From assembly GCA_003268905.1 (NCBI GenBank), contig QLTU01000009.1, positions 1 through 64,000 of the forward strand: 64,000 bases of DNA, read 5' to 3'. Origin of the DNA: Acidovorax defluvii. GTDB lineage: Bacteria; Pseudomonadota; Gammaproteobacteria; Burkholderiales; Burkholderiaceae_C. Positions 53,184 through 60,661 of this stretch are shown piece after piece (the first letter of the stretch is position 1; every line of letters starts with the position of its first letter). The translations under genes and the position numbers were made by a program. The notes below the pieces were generated by a model, which searched no databases, was not told where the DNA came from, and was given only the letters and a program-made list of their open reading frames with translations.

Positions 53184-54434
53184 CGCGTCCGCCTTGCGCT
53201 GGACCACGTCGGTGCGTCGCATTTCTGCCCAATACATCCAGATCAGGGACAGCCACACCCAGGCGTACAGCACCATGAAGGCGCTGCTGCGGATGCCGGT
53301 GGCGTCCAGCAGCATCCCGAACAGCACCGGCAGCGCGAACCCCGCCAACCCGCCAACCATGCTCACCACGCCGGTCACTGCGCCGATGGAGTCCGGATAG
53401 TCTTCACTGATGTACTTGAACACGCTGGCCCGCCCGAAAGACCACGCAATGCCCAGCACCATGACCAGCACGGTGAACCAGCGCACGCCCAGCCCCAGCT
53501 GAAGGGACAGGCCTCCCCCGTCGGTGTGAATGACAAGGTCCGTGGGCGGGTAAGACAGCAGGAACAGGCAGATCCAGCTCACCCATAAAACCCACCAGGT
53601 CACGCTGTGCGCTCCGTAACGATCTGCCAGTACGCCCCCCACGCCACGCATGAGGCCACTGGGCAGTGTGAAGAGCACCGCCAGCAGCGCAGCATTGCGG
53701 ATGTTCAGTCGGTACTCGCCCACATAGTGCTGCACGAGCCACAACGCCAGCGCGACAAATCCACCAAAGACGACGCTGTAGTACTGGCAGTAGCGCAGCA
53801 CCTTCGGCTCCAGCAGCAGCCGCATTTGCTGCCGCCAGCGCATGGGTGGCTTGTGCGCCTTGGGCGGAGCCGGGTAGCTCAAGCCCCAAAAGACGATCAC
53901 GGTCAGGAGCATGAGCGCCGCATACATCTGGGGCACCGCCGCCCAGCCAAAGCCCACCAGCAGCACGGGCGCCACCAATTGATTGAGCGCGGCCCCCACG
54001 TTGCCCGCACCAAACACGCCCATGGCCATGCCTTGCTGGCTGCGGTCGAACCAGTACGCCACATACGGCGTGCCCACAGCAAACACTCCGCCCACCAGGC
54101 CAATCACCCCTCCGGCCAGCAAAAACTGCCAATAGGCGGTGGCAAAGGTCAGTGACCACAGGGCGGGAATCGCCAGCGCCAGCATGCACACCATCAGACG
54201 TCGTCCGTCGCTGCGGTCCGTCCACAGTCCCAGCGGCATTCGCACCAGAGATCCGGTGAGGATCGGCAGGCCCATCATGAGGCCCACTTCGGTCGCACTG
54301 AGCTGCAGCATGCGCCCGACCGGGATGCCGAGCACCCCGAACATCATCCACACCATGAAACACACGGTGAAAGCCAGCGTGCTCGCAATGAGCACCAGCC
54401 AGGCTTGGCGTCTTTGGCGCAGTTTGGTGGGCAT
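53175..54434 (-). CDS. NarK-type nitrate transporter (type 1-like)
   Basis: 419 residues, 12-helix major facilitator of the nitrate/nitrite porter family: MPTKLRQRRQAWLVLIASTLAFTVCFMVWMMFGVLGIPVG at the start, GLWTDRSDGRRLMVCML, GVFGAGNVGAALNQLVAP and GRASVFKYISEDYPDSIGAVTGVVSMVGGLAGF. Length and motifs suggest the NarK1 class (proton-coupled nitrate uptake). It is the middle of three tandem porters. Start at 54434 because the preceding 16 residues are atypical. Confidence 0.9.
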   Translation of the reverse strand: MPTKLRQRRQAWLVLIASTLAFTVCFMVWMMFGVLGIPVGRMLQLSATEVGLMMGLPILTGSLVRMPLGLWTDRSDGRRLMVCMLALAIPALWSLTFATAYWQFLLAGGVIGLVGGVFAVGTPYVAYWFDRSQQGMAMGVFGAGNVGAALNQLVAPVLLVGFGWAAVPQMYAALMLLTVIVFWGLSYPAPPKAHKPPMRWRQQMRLLLEPKVLRYCQYYSVVFGGFVALALWLVQHYVGEYRLNIRNAALLAVLFTLPSGLMRGVGGVLADRYGAHSVTWWVLWVSWICLFLLSYPPTDLVIHTDGGGLSLQLGLGVRWFTVLVMVLGIAWSFGRASVFKYISEDYPDSIGAVTGVVSMVGGLAGFALPVLFGMLLDATGIRSSAFMVLYAWVWLSLIWMYWAEMRRTDVVQRKADARG

Positions 54435-54462
54435 GGCAATCAGGTGAAGGGTGGCGTCATGG

Positions 54463-54486
54463 AAAAAGGCCGTGACGGGCACGGCC
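54463..54486 (-). terminator. Intrinsic terminator after the first NarK-family gene
   Basis: Minus strand: GGCCGTG-CCCGT-CACGGCC followed by TTTTT. It lies 45 bases after the stop at 54531 and 29 bases before the next start, so read-through from the first to the second porter would be reduced. Confidence 0.75.
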
Positions 54487-54530
54487 TCTCTGTAGAGATC
54501 AGCGGGTTGTTCGGAAATCCGTCTGGCAGG

Positions 54531-56174
54531 TCACTTGCTGGTCAGGCCGTGCTTTTCAAAGCGTTGCATGAGGACACGCAATTCGTCCACGCTGCGAAAG
54601 CGCGCGGTCACCGTGAAGCCATCGCCCTTGTCAGCCAGCTCGACCTTCTCGCTGCCTTGGAAGACCATGGCCAACTGGGCCTGGGCTTCGCGCTTTTGGC
54701 GCGCTTCCTCAGCGATGGCCTGATCCACTGACGAGATCACATACTCGTCGCCGAACCCGCCTTCGGGCTCCTTGAGCCACACCAGGCAGACGACCCAGCT
54801 CATGAAGGCGCCCGCGGCGATGATGAGAAAGAACTGCGAAGGGGTGACGAACATGAACACGAGCAGGTAGAACACCGCGCCCACATTGCCATAGGCACCG
54901 GCCATGCCGGAGATCTGGCCCGTCAGGCGGCGCTTGATCGAGGGGATGATGCCGAAGGTCGCGCCTTCTGCACCCTGCACGAAGAACGAGCAGCCCACCG
55001 TGATCGCCACTGCGATGACGAGCGGCCACTTGCTGTTCATCAGGCCCATGAGGGCAAAGCCCACGGCAATGCCCAGCATATAGGCCAGCATGACGAAGCG
55101 CCGGTTGCCGAAGCGGTCCGACACCAGCCCGCCCATGGGCCGGGCGAACAGGTTCACGAAGGCAAAGGTCGAGGCGATCAGCCCCGCTGCGGCGGCCGTG
55201 AGGCCCCAGGTTTCCTCAAAGAACATGGGCAGCATCGAGACCACGGCCAGCTCGGCGCCAAAGTTGGCGAAGTAGGTGGTGTTGAGCGCCGCCACGGAGC
55301 TGAAGGGGTAGCGGTCATCCGCGGGAATGCCCTTCTTCAGGATGGGCAGGTTCACACGGAACACCTGCACCAGCTGGTACAGGATGACCACGGCGATCGC
55401 CAGATAGCACGCCCACGCCGTGATGTCATCGATGTAGCCGGTGCGCTGCACCCGCCATACCAGCACCGCCAGGATGCCGACCATGGGAACGGTCATGACG
55501 GACAGCATGATCAGGTCGCGGTAGCTGGAGACTTCCAGCGCTGCGGCCTTGCGGGGCTTCTTGTGGGTGTCTGCGGTGGGCCCGTCGGTGATGGCGAACC
55601 AGTAGAACACGCCATACACCCCCATGACCAGGCCTGACAGGGCCACGGCGTAGCGCCAGCCTTCGGGGCCGCCGAACATCGTCAGGGCGATGGTGGGCAG
55701 CGTCATGGCCGCGGCAGCCGAGCCAAAGTTGCCCCAGCCAGCGTAGAACCCTTCGGCAAAGCCGATGTCACGGGGCTTGAACCACAGGGCAGTCATGTGG
55801 ATACCGACCACGAAGCTGGCACCGACCGAGCTGAGGATCAGACGCGAGACGAAGAGCTGTTCCTTGGTGTCACCCAGCGCGAAGAACAGCGTGGGGACGG
55901 CCATGAGCACCATCAGGATCGAGAAGACGCGGCGAGGACCGAACCGGTCCAGCGCCATGCCCACGATGATGCGGGCCGGGATGGTGAGCGCCACGTTCGC
56001 GATGGCGAACAGGCGGATATCGTCCTTGGTCAGCCAGCCCACAGTTTTGAGCATGGACGACGCCAGCGGCGCCATGTTGAACCAGACGTAGAAACAGATG
56101 AAGAACGCAATCCACGTGAGGTGGAGTGCCTTAATTTCCCGGTTCTTGAACCGGAAGAGATCACTGACTTGCAT
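54531..56174 (-). CDS. NarK/NasA-type nitrate transporter with C-terminal extension
   Basis: 547 residues: 12 membrane helices (LHLTWIAFFICFYVWFNMAPLASSM, FAEGFYAGWGNFGSAAAAMTLPTIAL with the NNP AGWGNFG motif, IIPSIKRRLTGQISGMAGAYGNVGAVFYLL). A cytoplasmic tail of about 70 residues follows (EGGFGDEYVISSVDQAIAEEARQKREAQAQ ... FRSVDELRVLMQRFEKHGLTSK). It is the first porter after the universal stress gene (30-base gap) and possibly the uptake system used at low nitrate. A hairpin terminator follows it. Confidence 0.91.
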   Translation of the reverse strand: MQVSDLFRFKNREIKALHLTWIAFFICFYVWFNMAPLASSMLKTVGWLTKDDIRLFAIANVALTIPARIIVGMALDRFGPRRVFSILMVLMAVPTLFFALGDTKEQLFVSRLILSSVGASFVVGIHMTALWFKPRDIGFAEGFYAGWGNFGSAAAAMTLPTIALTMFGGPEGWRYAVALSGLVMGVYGVFYWFAITDGPTADTHKKPRKAAALEVSSYRDLIMLSVMTVPMVGILAVLVWRVQRTGYIDDITAWACYLAIAVVILYQLVQVFRVNLPILKKGIPADDRYPFSSVAALNTTYFANFGAELAVVSMLPMFFEETWGLTAAAAGLIASTFAFVNLFARPMGGLVSDRFGNRRFVMLAYMLGIAVGFALMGLMNSKWPLVIAVAITVGCSFFVQGAEGATFGIIPSIKRRLTGQISGMAGAYGNVGAVFYLLVFMFVTPSQFFLIIAAGAFMSWVVCLVWLKEPEGGFGDEYVISSVDQAIAEEARQKREAQAQLAMVFQGSEKVELADKGDGFTVTARFRSVDELRVLMQRFEKHGLTSK

Positions 56175-56204
56175 GGTGGGATCCGGGTTGGGGGTTGTTG
56201 GCCC

Positions 56205-56669
56205 TTACTCCGCGTGGGTGGGAATGATGAGCAAAGGGCACTGCACTCGCCGCGCCAGGAAGGCGCTGACCGAGCCGAACGTCATGTGGTCGAACTCCTC
56301 GACCAGGGCATCAAGCCGGCGGGTGATGAAGTTGCCGTCGGGCTTGTACGAATGGCGGGCCATGACCAGCACGTCGGGCTTGCGCTCGTGGGTGGCGCGC
56401 AGGATCATCTTGCGGGCGTCCCCCTCGGCCACCAACACCTTGGCGCTGAAGCCGGCGGCTACCAGCTCGGCAGCGGCCCGCTCGGCGCCCTGCTTTTGCT
56501 CCTGGTACTGGGCTTCGAACATTTCATCGCCAGCACTGGTGTTGCTGCCGGGCTCTTCGATCACCGAGATCAGGGTGACCGTGGGCAGTTCCTTGGCGAA
56601 CAGTTGTTTGACAGCCTCGAGCGCGATGCGTGAATTTCGCGAGTGGTCGTACGCGAGCATGACTTCCAT
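56205..56669 (-). CDS. Universal stress protein (UspA family)
   Basis: 154 residues. MEVMLAYDHSRNSRIALEAVKQLFAKELPTVTLISVIEEP is the usual Usp start with D8 for adenine nucleotide contact. The C-terminus has AEGDARKMILRATHERKPDVLVMARHS, then the GSVSAFLARRVQCPLLIIPT ending (GS9-10GS-type loop). Such proteins assist survival under low oxygen. It is placed between narL and the porters, so it may be expressed with the nitrate genes. Confidence 0.92.
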   Translation of the reverse strand: MEVMLAYDHSRNSRIALEAVKQLFAKELPTVTLISVIEEPGSNTSAGDEMFEAQYQEQKQGAERAAAELVAAGFSAKVLVAEGDARKMILRATHERKPDVLVMARHSYKPDGNFITRRLDALVEEFDHMTFGSVSAFLARRVQCPLLIIPTHAE

Positions 56670-56743
56670 GTTTTTCTCCAGTTCGCTGTGGCCACACTTG
56701 GGCCAGAGTCAGTACGAACTGTGAAAGCAACGGGCTGGGTTGC

Positions 56744-56824
56744 CCATCCTTCCATGGAAGGCCCCGCGCGGTCCGTAAGGAGGACCCGCGGGCACGGCCC
56801 ATCCTCCGAAGGAACTACGCCCGA
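56744..56824 (-). promoter_or_regulatory. Palindrome cluster in the leader of the universal stress gene
   Basis: Three palindromes in 80 bases: CTTCCATGGAAG (56749-56760, perfect), GGTCC-N7-GGACC (56770-56786) and TCCTCCGAAGGA at about 56803. Two are followed (minus strand) by GATGGGC, as in the narK leader (GATGG). Good candidates for a shared operator of the nar genes. Confidence 0.5.
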
Positions 56825-56865
56825 CACGCCCTCGGGAGCCGGCCCATGCGCCGATGCTCCAGCCG

Positions 56866-57591
56866 TCAGCCGATGCGACTGTTGGCTGCAAGCACCGCAG
56901 CCTGCACCCGGGACGTCAACCCGAGCTTGCGAAGGATGTGCTGGACGTGGATCTTGACGGTGGTTTCGGCAATGTCGAGCGTGCGGCCTATCGCCTTGTT
57001 GCTGTCCCCCCGGGCGATCAGCATCAGGATTTCGCGCTCCCGCGGGGAGAGCAAATGAAGCCCCTGGGACGGCACCTCCGCAAGCACAGGCGGTGGTGGC
57101 GCAGGTGCCGCCGCCACCGGCAGCCCGGAAGCGGCTGGTGACGGAGCCGGCGGGGGCCGCTGGCGGAACGCGGACACCAGCTTGGTGAGCATTTCGGGGC
57201 TGATCACCGAGTCGCCGGTCATCACCTTCTCGATGGTCTCGGCCAGCTGCTCGGACTCCATGGTCTTGAGCAGGTAGCCGTCAGCGCCGCCCTGCAGTGC
57301 AGCGGCAAGGTCTTCGGCGTTTTCGCTGACGGTGAGCATCAGCACCCGCACGCCGGGCAAGGCATCCTTGATGGCCCCGATCCCGTCCACGCCGCGAACT
57401 CCGGGCAGGTGGTTGTCCAGCAGCACCAGGTCGGGATTGATCTGCGCCAGGCAGCGAAGCGCCTCGCCCAGATCGCCCGCCTCGCCCGCAACTTCCAGGC
57501 GGCTGTCCAGGGACAGCAGGGCCTTGAGGCCCCGCCGGAACAGGGTGTGGTCATCGACCAGCAGGAGTCGGATTGGGCGGTTGTTGCTCAT
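56866..57591 (-). CDS. narL: Nitrate response regulator NarL
   Basis: 241 residues. The receiver domain holds DD13-14 and the phosphorylated Asp59 (NPDLVLLDNHLPG), then VLMLTVSENAEDLAAALQGGADGYLLKTM. The C-terminal LuxR-type DNA-binding domain reads LSPREREILMLIARGDSNKAIGRTLDIAETTVKIHVQHILRKLGL. The Pro/Ala-rich linker between (about 145-180) is long. Its ATG overlaps the narX stop (ATGA). It would activate or repress the nar promoters to the left. Confidence 0.96.
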   Translation of the reverse strand: MSNNRPIRLLLVDDHTLFRRGLKALLSLDSRLEVAGEAGDLGEALRCLAQINPDLVLLDNHLPGVRGVDGIGAIKDALPGVRVLMLTVSENAEDLAAALQGGADGYLLKTMESEQLAETIEKVMTGDSVISPEMLTKLVSAFRQRPPPAPSPAASGLPVAAAPAPPPPVLAEVPSQGLHLLSPREREILMLIARGDSNKAIGRTLDIAETTVKIHVQHILRKLGLTSRVQAAVLAANSRIG

Positions 57592-59513
57592 GGCGTCTGG
57601 GGGCCGAATTGTGGCAGATCGAGCCCCACGGTGGCCACGTTGACGGCCGCTACGGGATAGGGTGGCAGCGTGAGCGTGACGGACGTGCCTTCGCCCTTGT
57701 GCGACTCCACCCGCACCTGCGCGCCGATGCGCTCGGCGCGCTCGCGCATGATCTTGCTGCCCACATGGGTTTCGCCGTGCTGGACGCTGGTGTCAAACCC
57801 AATACCGTTGTCGCGCACCGTGAACTGCCAGCGCGCGCCCTTTTGCACATCCAGGCTGACATGGGTTGCGCCGGCATGCTTGCGCACGTTCGACAAGGCC
57901 TCCTGCATGACATGCAGCACCTGCACCTGCACGTCAGCGGGCAGCGGCAGGCCCTCCCCCAGGATCTCCAGGCGCGTGGGGAGGCCGGTCTGGTGCTGGA
58001 ATTTCTGCAGCGTCTCTTGCAGCGCGGCCTCGATATCGTCGCTGTTGGTGCGGGTACGAAAGTGCACCAGCAGTTCGCGCACGTCGTTGATGCTCTCGCG
58101 CAGCCCCTCGTCCAGCTCGTCCATCGTCCGCTGCACTGTGTCGGGCTGGGACCGCTCCAGCGCAGTGCGCAGCAGTTGCACCTGGATCTTCAAGAACACC
58201 AGCGACTGCGCGATGGAGTCGTGTAGCTCGCGCGCCAGCAGCGCCCTCTCTTCGCCCACCGCCGCTTCGCGCTCCAGCGCCGCCGCGCGCAGGCCTTCGA
58301 GCGCGCTTGCCAGATGGCTGGCCAGCGCGTCCAGCAGTTCGGACTCGTCCGCGCTCAGGTGCACATCGCTGCGGAAGAACAAGTCCACCTCGCCCAGCAT
58401 GCGCTGCTGCAACCGCACGGGCACGCTCACCAGGTTGCGGTAGCCCGCCCGCGCGCAGTGGCGGATAGGCTCGGCACCGTGGTGGTGGATGGGGATGACC
58501 CGGGTGCGAGCATCAGGGCGCAGGCTGCCGCAGGCGCAGGCGCCCGCCAGCAGGCTGCGCTCGTCCTCCTGCATCTCTGCAGGAAAGCAGTTGGACGCCA
58601 GCATCAGGTAGCGCTGGTTCACCTCGTCGGACCAGCGCACCACCACAGCGTCGGCCTTCATCACCACGCGCACGCGCTGCGAAAAACCGTTGGCCAGCTC
58701 TTCGATCGTGCTGGCCCGCGCCAGGAAGGCGCTGACCTCGTACAAGGCCTCCAGCCGGGCCCGCTGCGCTTCGATCCGCTTGGTTTTATCCACCACCTTG
58801 GCTTCCAGCCCCTCGTACATGGACTGCAGGGTCAGCGCCATGTGGTTGAAGCCGGCGGCCACCTGGCCGAACTCGTCCTGCGTGTCCACGTTCACCCGGG
58901 CAGAGAAATCCCCCGACTCGAGCTTGCGCAATCCCTGGCGCAGGTAGTCCAGCGGATGGATCACATACATGTACCCCGTATAGACCATCACGACCGTGCC
59001 AATGATGGCCAGCGCCATCATGGAGAACTGAAAAAGATTCAAAAGCGCGGTCAGGCTGGACAGTTGCATTTCGATGGCCAGCACGAACCGGTCGATGGCC
59101 TCGACAAAGTCCTGCGCGGCCACCTGCGACGCCCGCCCGCGCTCCATGGCCCCGATGGACCACACCGGCCGCTGGGAGGACCAGACGGCCTCCACCGCCT
59201 GGAAGCGGCGGCTGACCTCCTGGTCCCAGGGCACAAACAGGGGTCGCGCGGCGTCACCTTCGCGCAAAAGCACAAGACTCTGGTCGAACGTGTTGATGAG
59301 GCCTTGGACCTCCTGAGGGGGCAGTTCGGCCTGCACCGCGCTGCTCAAGCGCCAGGCTTGCATGCGCATGCGGCCCGCTTCATTGACCGCTGCGGCGCCG
59401 CCCTCCAGGTTCCAGGTGACCCACAGGGTCAGGCCGATGGACGCCATGGCGACCAGCAAGAAACCGGCGCCCAGGGCAAGGAGCTTGGTCTTCAGGGTAG
59501 GCTTGTTGCGCAT
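57588..59513 (-). CDS. narX: Nitrate/nitrite sensor histidine kinase NarX
   Basis: 641 residues, membrane kinase. The first helix (about 10-32) leads to the periplasmic nitrate-binding P-box (VNEAGRMRMQAWRLSSAVQ), then a second helix (FQFSMMALAIIGTVVMVYTGYMYVI), a HAMP segment, a GAF-like part with a Cys group (ACACGSLRPDAR) and a HisKA_3 domain with the phosphorylated His near 431 (ARELHDSIAQSLVFLKIQ). The ATPase has DNGIGFD and GLRIMRERA-like (SKIMRERAERIGAQ). The start at 59513 follows upstream sequence unlike the family. It phosphorylates NarL, encoded next. Confidence 0.96.
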   Translation of the reverse strand: MRNKPTLKTKLLALGAGFLLVAMASIGLTLWVTWNLEGGAAAVNEAGRMRMQAWRLSSAVQAELPPQEVQGLINTFDQSLVLLREGDAARPLFVPWDQEVSRRFQAVEAVWSSQRPVWSIGAMERGRASQVAAQDFVEAIDRFVLAIEMQLSSLTALLNLFQFSMMALAIIGTVVMVYTGYMYVIHPLDYLRQGLRKLESGDFSARVNVDTQDEFGQVAAGFNHMALTLQSMYEGLEAKVVDKTKRIEAQRARLEALYEVSAFLARASTIEELANGFSQRVRVVMKADAVVVRWSDEVNQRYLMLASNCFPAEMQEDERSLLAGACACGSLRPDARTRVIPIHHHGAEPIRHCARAGYRNLVSVPVRLQQRMLGEVDLFFRSDVHLSADESELLDALASHLASALEGLRAAALEREAAVGEERALLARELHDSIAQSLVFLKIQVQLLRTALERSQPDTVQRTMDELDEGLRESINDVRELLVHFRTRTNSDDIEAALQETLQKFQHQTGLPTRLEILGEGLPLPADVQVQVLHVMQEALSNVRKHAGATHVSLDVQKGARWQFTVRDNGIGFDTSVQHGETHVGSKIMRERAERIGAQVRVESHKGEGTSVTLTLPPYPVAAVNVATVGLDLPQFGPQTP

Positions 59514-59652
59514 CCGCGCAGTGTAGGGGCGCGCGGTCTGCCGCGCTCGCAGCGGGCCGTACACACCGAGTTAGCATGGGGCGATGCACCGCAAACCCTA
59601 TTTTTTCAAGCGTGGCTGGTGCCGCCTACTCCCTTCGGGCTGTGGGCGGGCA

Positions 59653-60480
59653 ATGCGCCGCGCGTTGGTGCCGCTGGCTCTGGCCGTCATCGCGGCCGGC
59701 TGCGCGTCCGTGCTGGAAGCCTCTGCACCACCGCCCTGGCCCGAACGCCTGCAAACCCTGCTGCCTGCGGATGTCGTGCTCTTCGGTGAACAGCATGACG
59801 CTCCAGACCACCAGCGACTTCAGCGCGACGCAGTGGAATGGCTGGTGGCCCGAGGGCAACTTGCTGCACTGGTGATCGAAATGGCCGAGCGCGGCCAGAG
59901 CACTGCAGGGCTGCCCGCGGATGCCACCGAGAACCAGGTGCGCGCCGCCCTGCTGTGGCAAGACGCAGCCTGGCCTTGGCCCGCCTATGGCCCGGTCGTG
60001 ATGGCTGCAGTGGGCGCGGGCGTGCCCGTGCTGGGGGGCAACCTGCCTCGCAGTCAGATGCGCGCGGCCATGGCGGACGCCGCGTGGGATGCACACCTTC
60101 CCGCCGCAGCGCTGGCCCGGCAGTACGATGCATTGCGCGAGGGGCACTGCGGTCTTCTCCCTGAAACGCAGATCGCCCCCATGGTCCGCATTCAGATTGC
60201 CCGGGATTCCGCCATGGCTGTGACTGCACGGGAGGCCTTGCGCGCCGGCCAGACCGTGCTGCTGGTGGCCGGTGGCGGCCACGTGCTGCGCAGCCAGGGC
60301 GTGCCGACCCATTGGCCAGAAAATATCCAGTCAAAAGTGGTTTTGGCCCAATCAGGTAAAGCGCGGGATGCTATCAAAACTGAAGACGCCGACGCCTGGG
60401 TGTCCACCCCTGCCACACCGGCCCAGGACCACTGTGCAGAGCTGCGTCGCCGCTGGGGTACAGGCACATCGGGCGGCTAG
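59653..60480 (+). CDS. ChaN-like lipoprotein (heme/iron regulated)
   Basis: 275 residues. N-terminal lipoprotein signal MRRALVPLALAVIAAGCASV (lipid Cys17). The ChaN-like domain contains DVVLFGEQHDAPDHQRLQRDAVEWLVARG, then LVIEMAERGQ and GNLPRSQMRAAM, and ends with LLVAGGGHVLRSQGVP. Members bind heme in pairs at the cell surface. The C-terminal tail after residue 215 (ENIQSKVVLAQSGKARDAIKT) is encoded by a remnant of the dispersed repeat. It is divergent from narX. Confidence 0.87.
   Translation: MRRALVPLALAVIAAGCASVLEASAPPPWPERLQTLLPADVVLFGEQHDAPDHQRLQRDAVEWLVARGQLAALVIEMAERGQSTAGLPADATENQVRAALLWQDAAWPWPAYGPVVMAAVGAGVPVLGGNLPRSQMRAAMADAAWDAHLPAAALARQYDALREGHCGLLPETQIAPMVRIQIARDSAMAVTAREALRAGQTVLLVAGGGHVLRSQGVPTHWPENIQSKVVLAQSGKARDAIKTEDADAWVSTPATPAQDHCAELRRRWGTGTSGG
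60330..60381 (-). repeat. Dispersed palindromic repeat, copy g (decayed, inside the ChaN-like gene)
   Basis: Minus strand reads CAGTTTTGATAGCATCCCGC, then GCTTTACCTGATTGGGCCAA and AACCACTTTTGAC. The family core is recognisable but the inverted arm is degraded, consistent with drift under coding constraint in the C-terminal tail of the lipoprotein. Confidence 0.55.
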
Positions 60481-60661
60481 CCCCTGTCGGCCCCCGCAAA
60501 CTCGCCGCTGCGCCAGGGCAGCAGCAGCGCCTTGGGGCCCTACGGCCCAGCGCCAGCGTCCCCAGCAAAGGCATTGCGGCAAAAAGGTCAGCCAAGTCGT
60601 GATGAAAGCTGCTTGTGTGTGACGGTAGAGCGAGAAACCGTGCCGTCGCGCCTTGGCCGCC

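Noticed and set aside
60481-60661. Possible gene remnant between the ChaN-like and EAL genes
   Set aside because: Short Trp- and Cys-rich frames on the minus strand look tempting as a membrane fragment, but no stretch matches a known family and the interval is only 181 bases.
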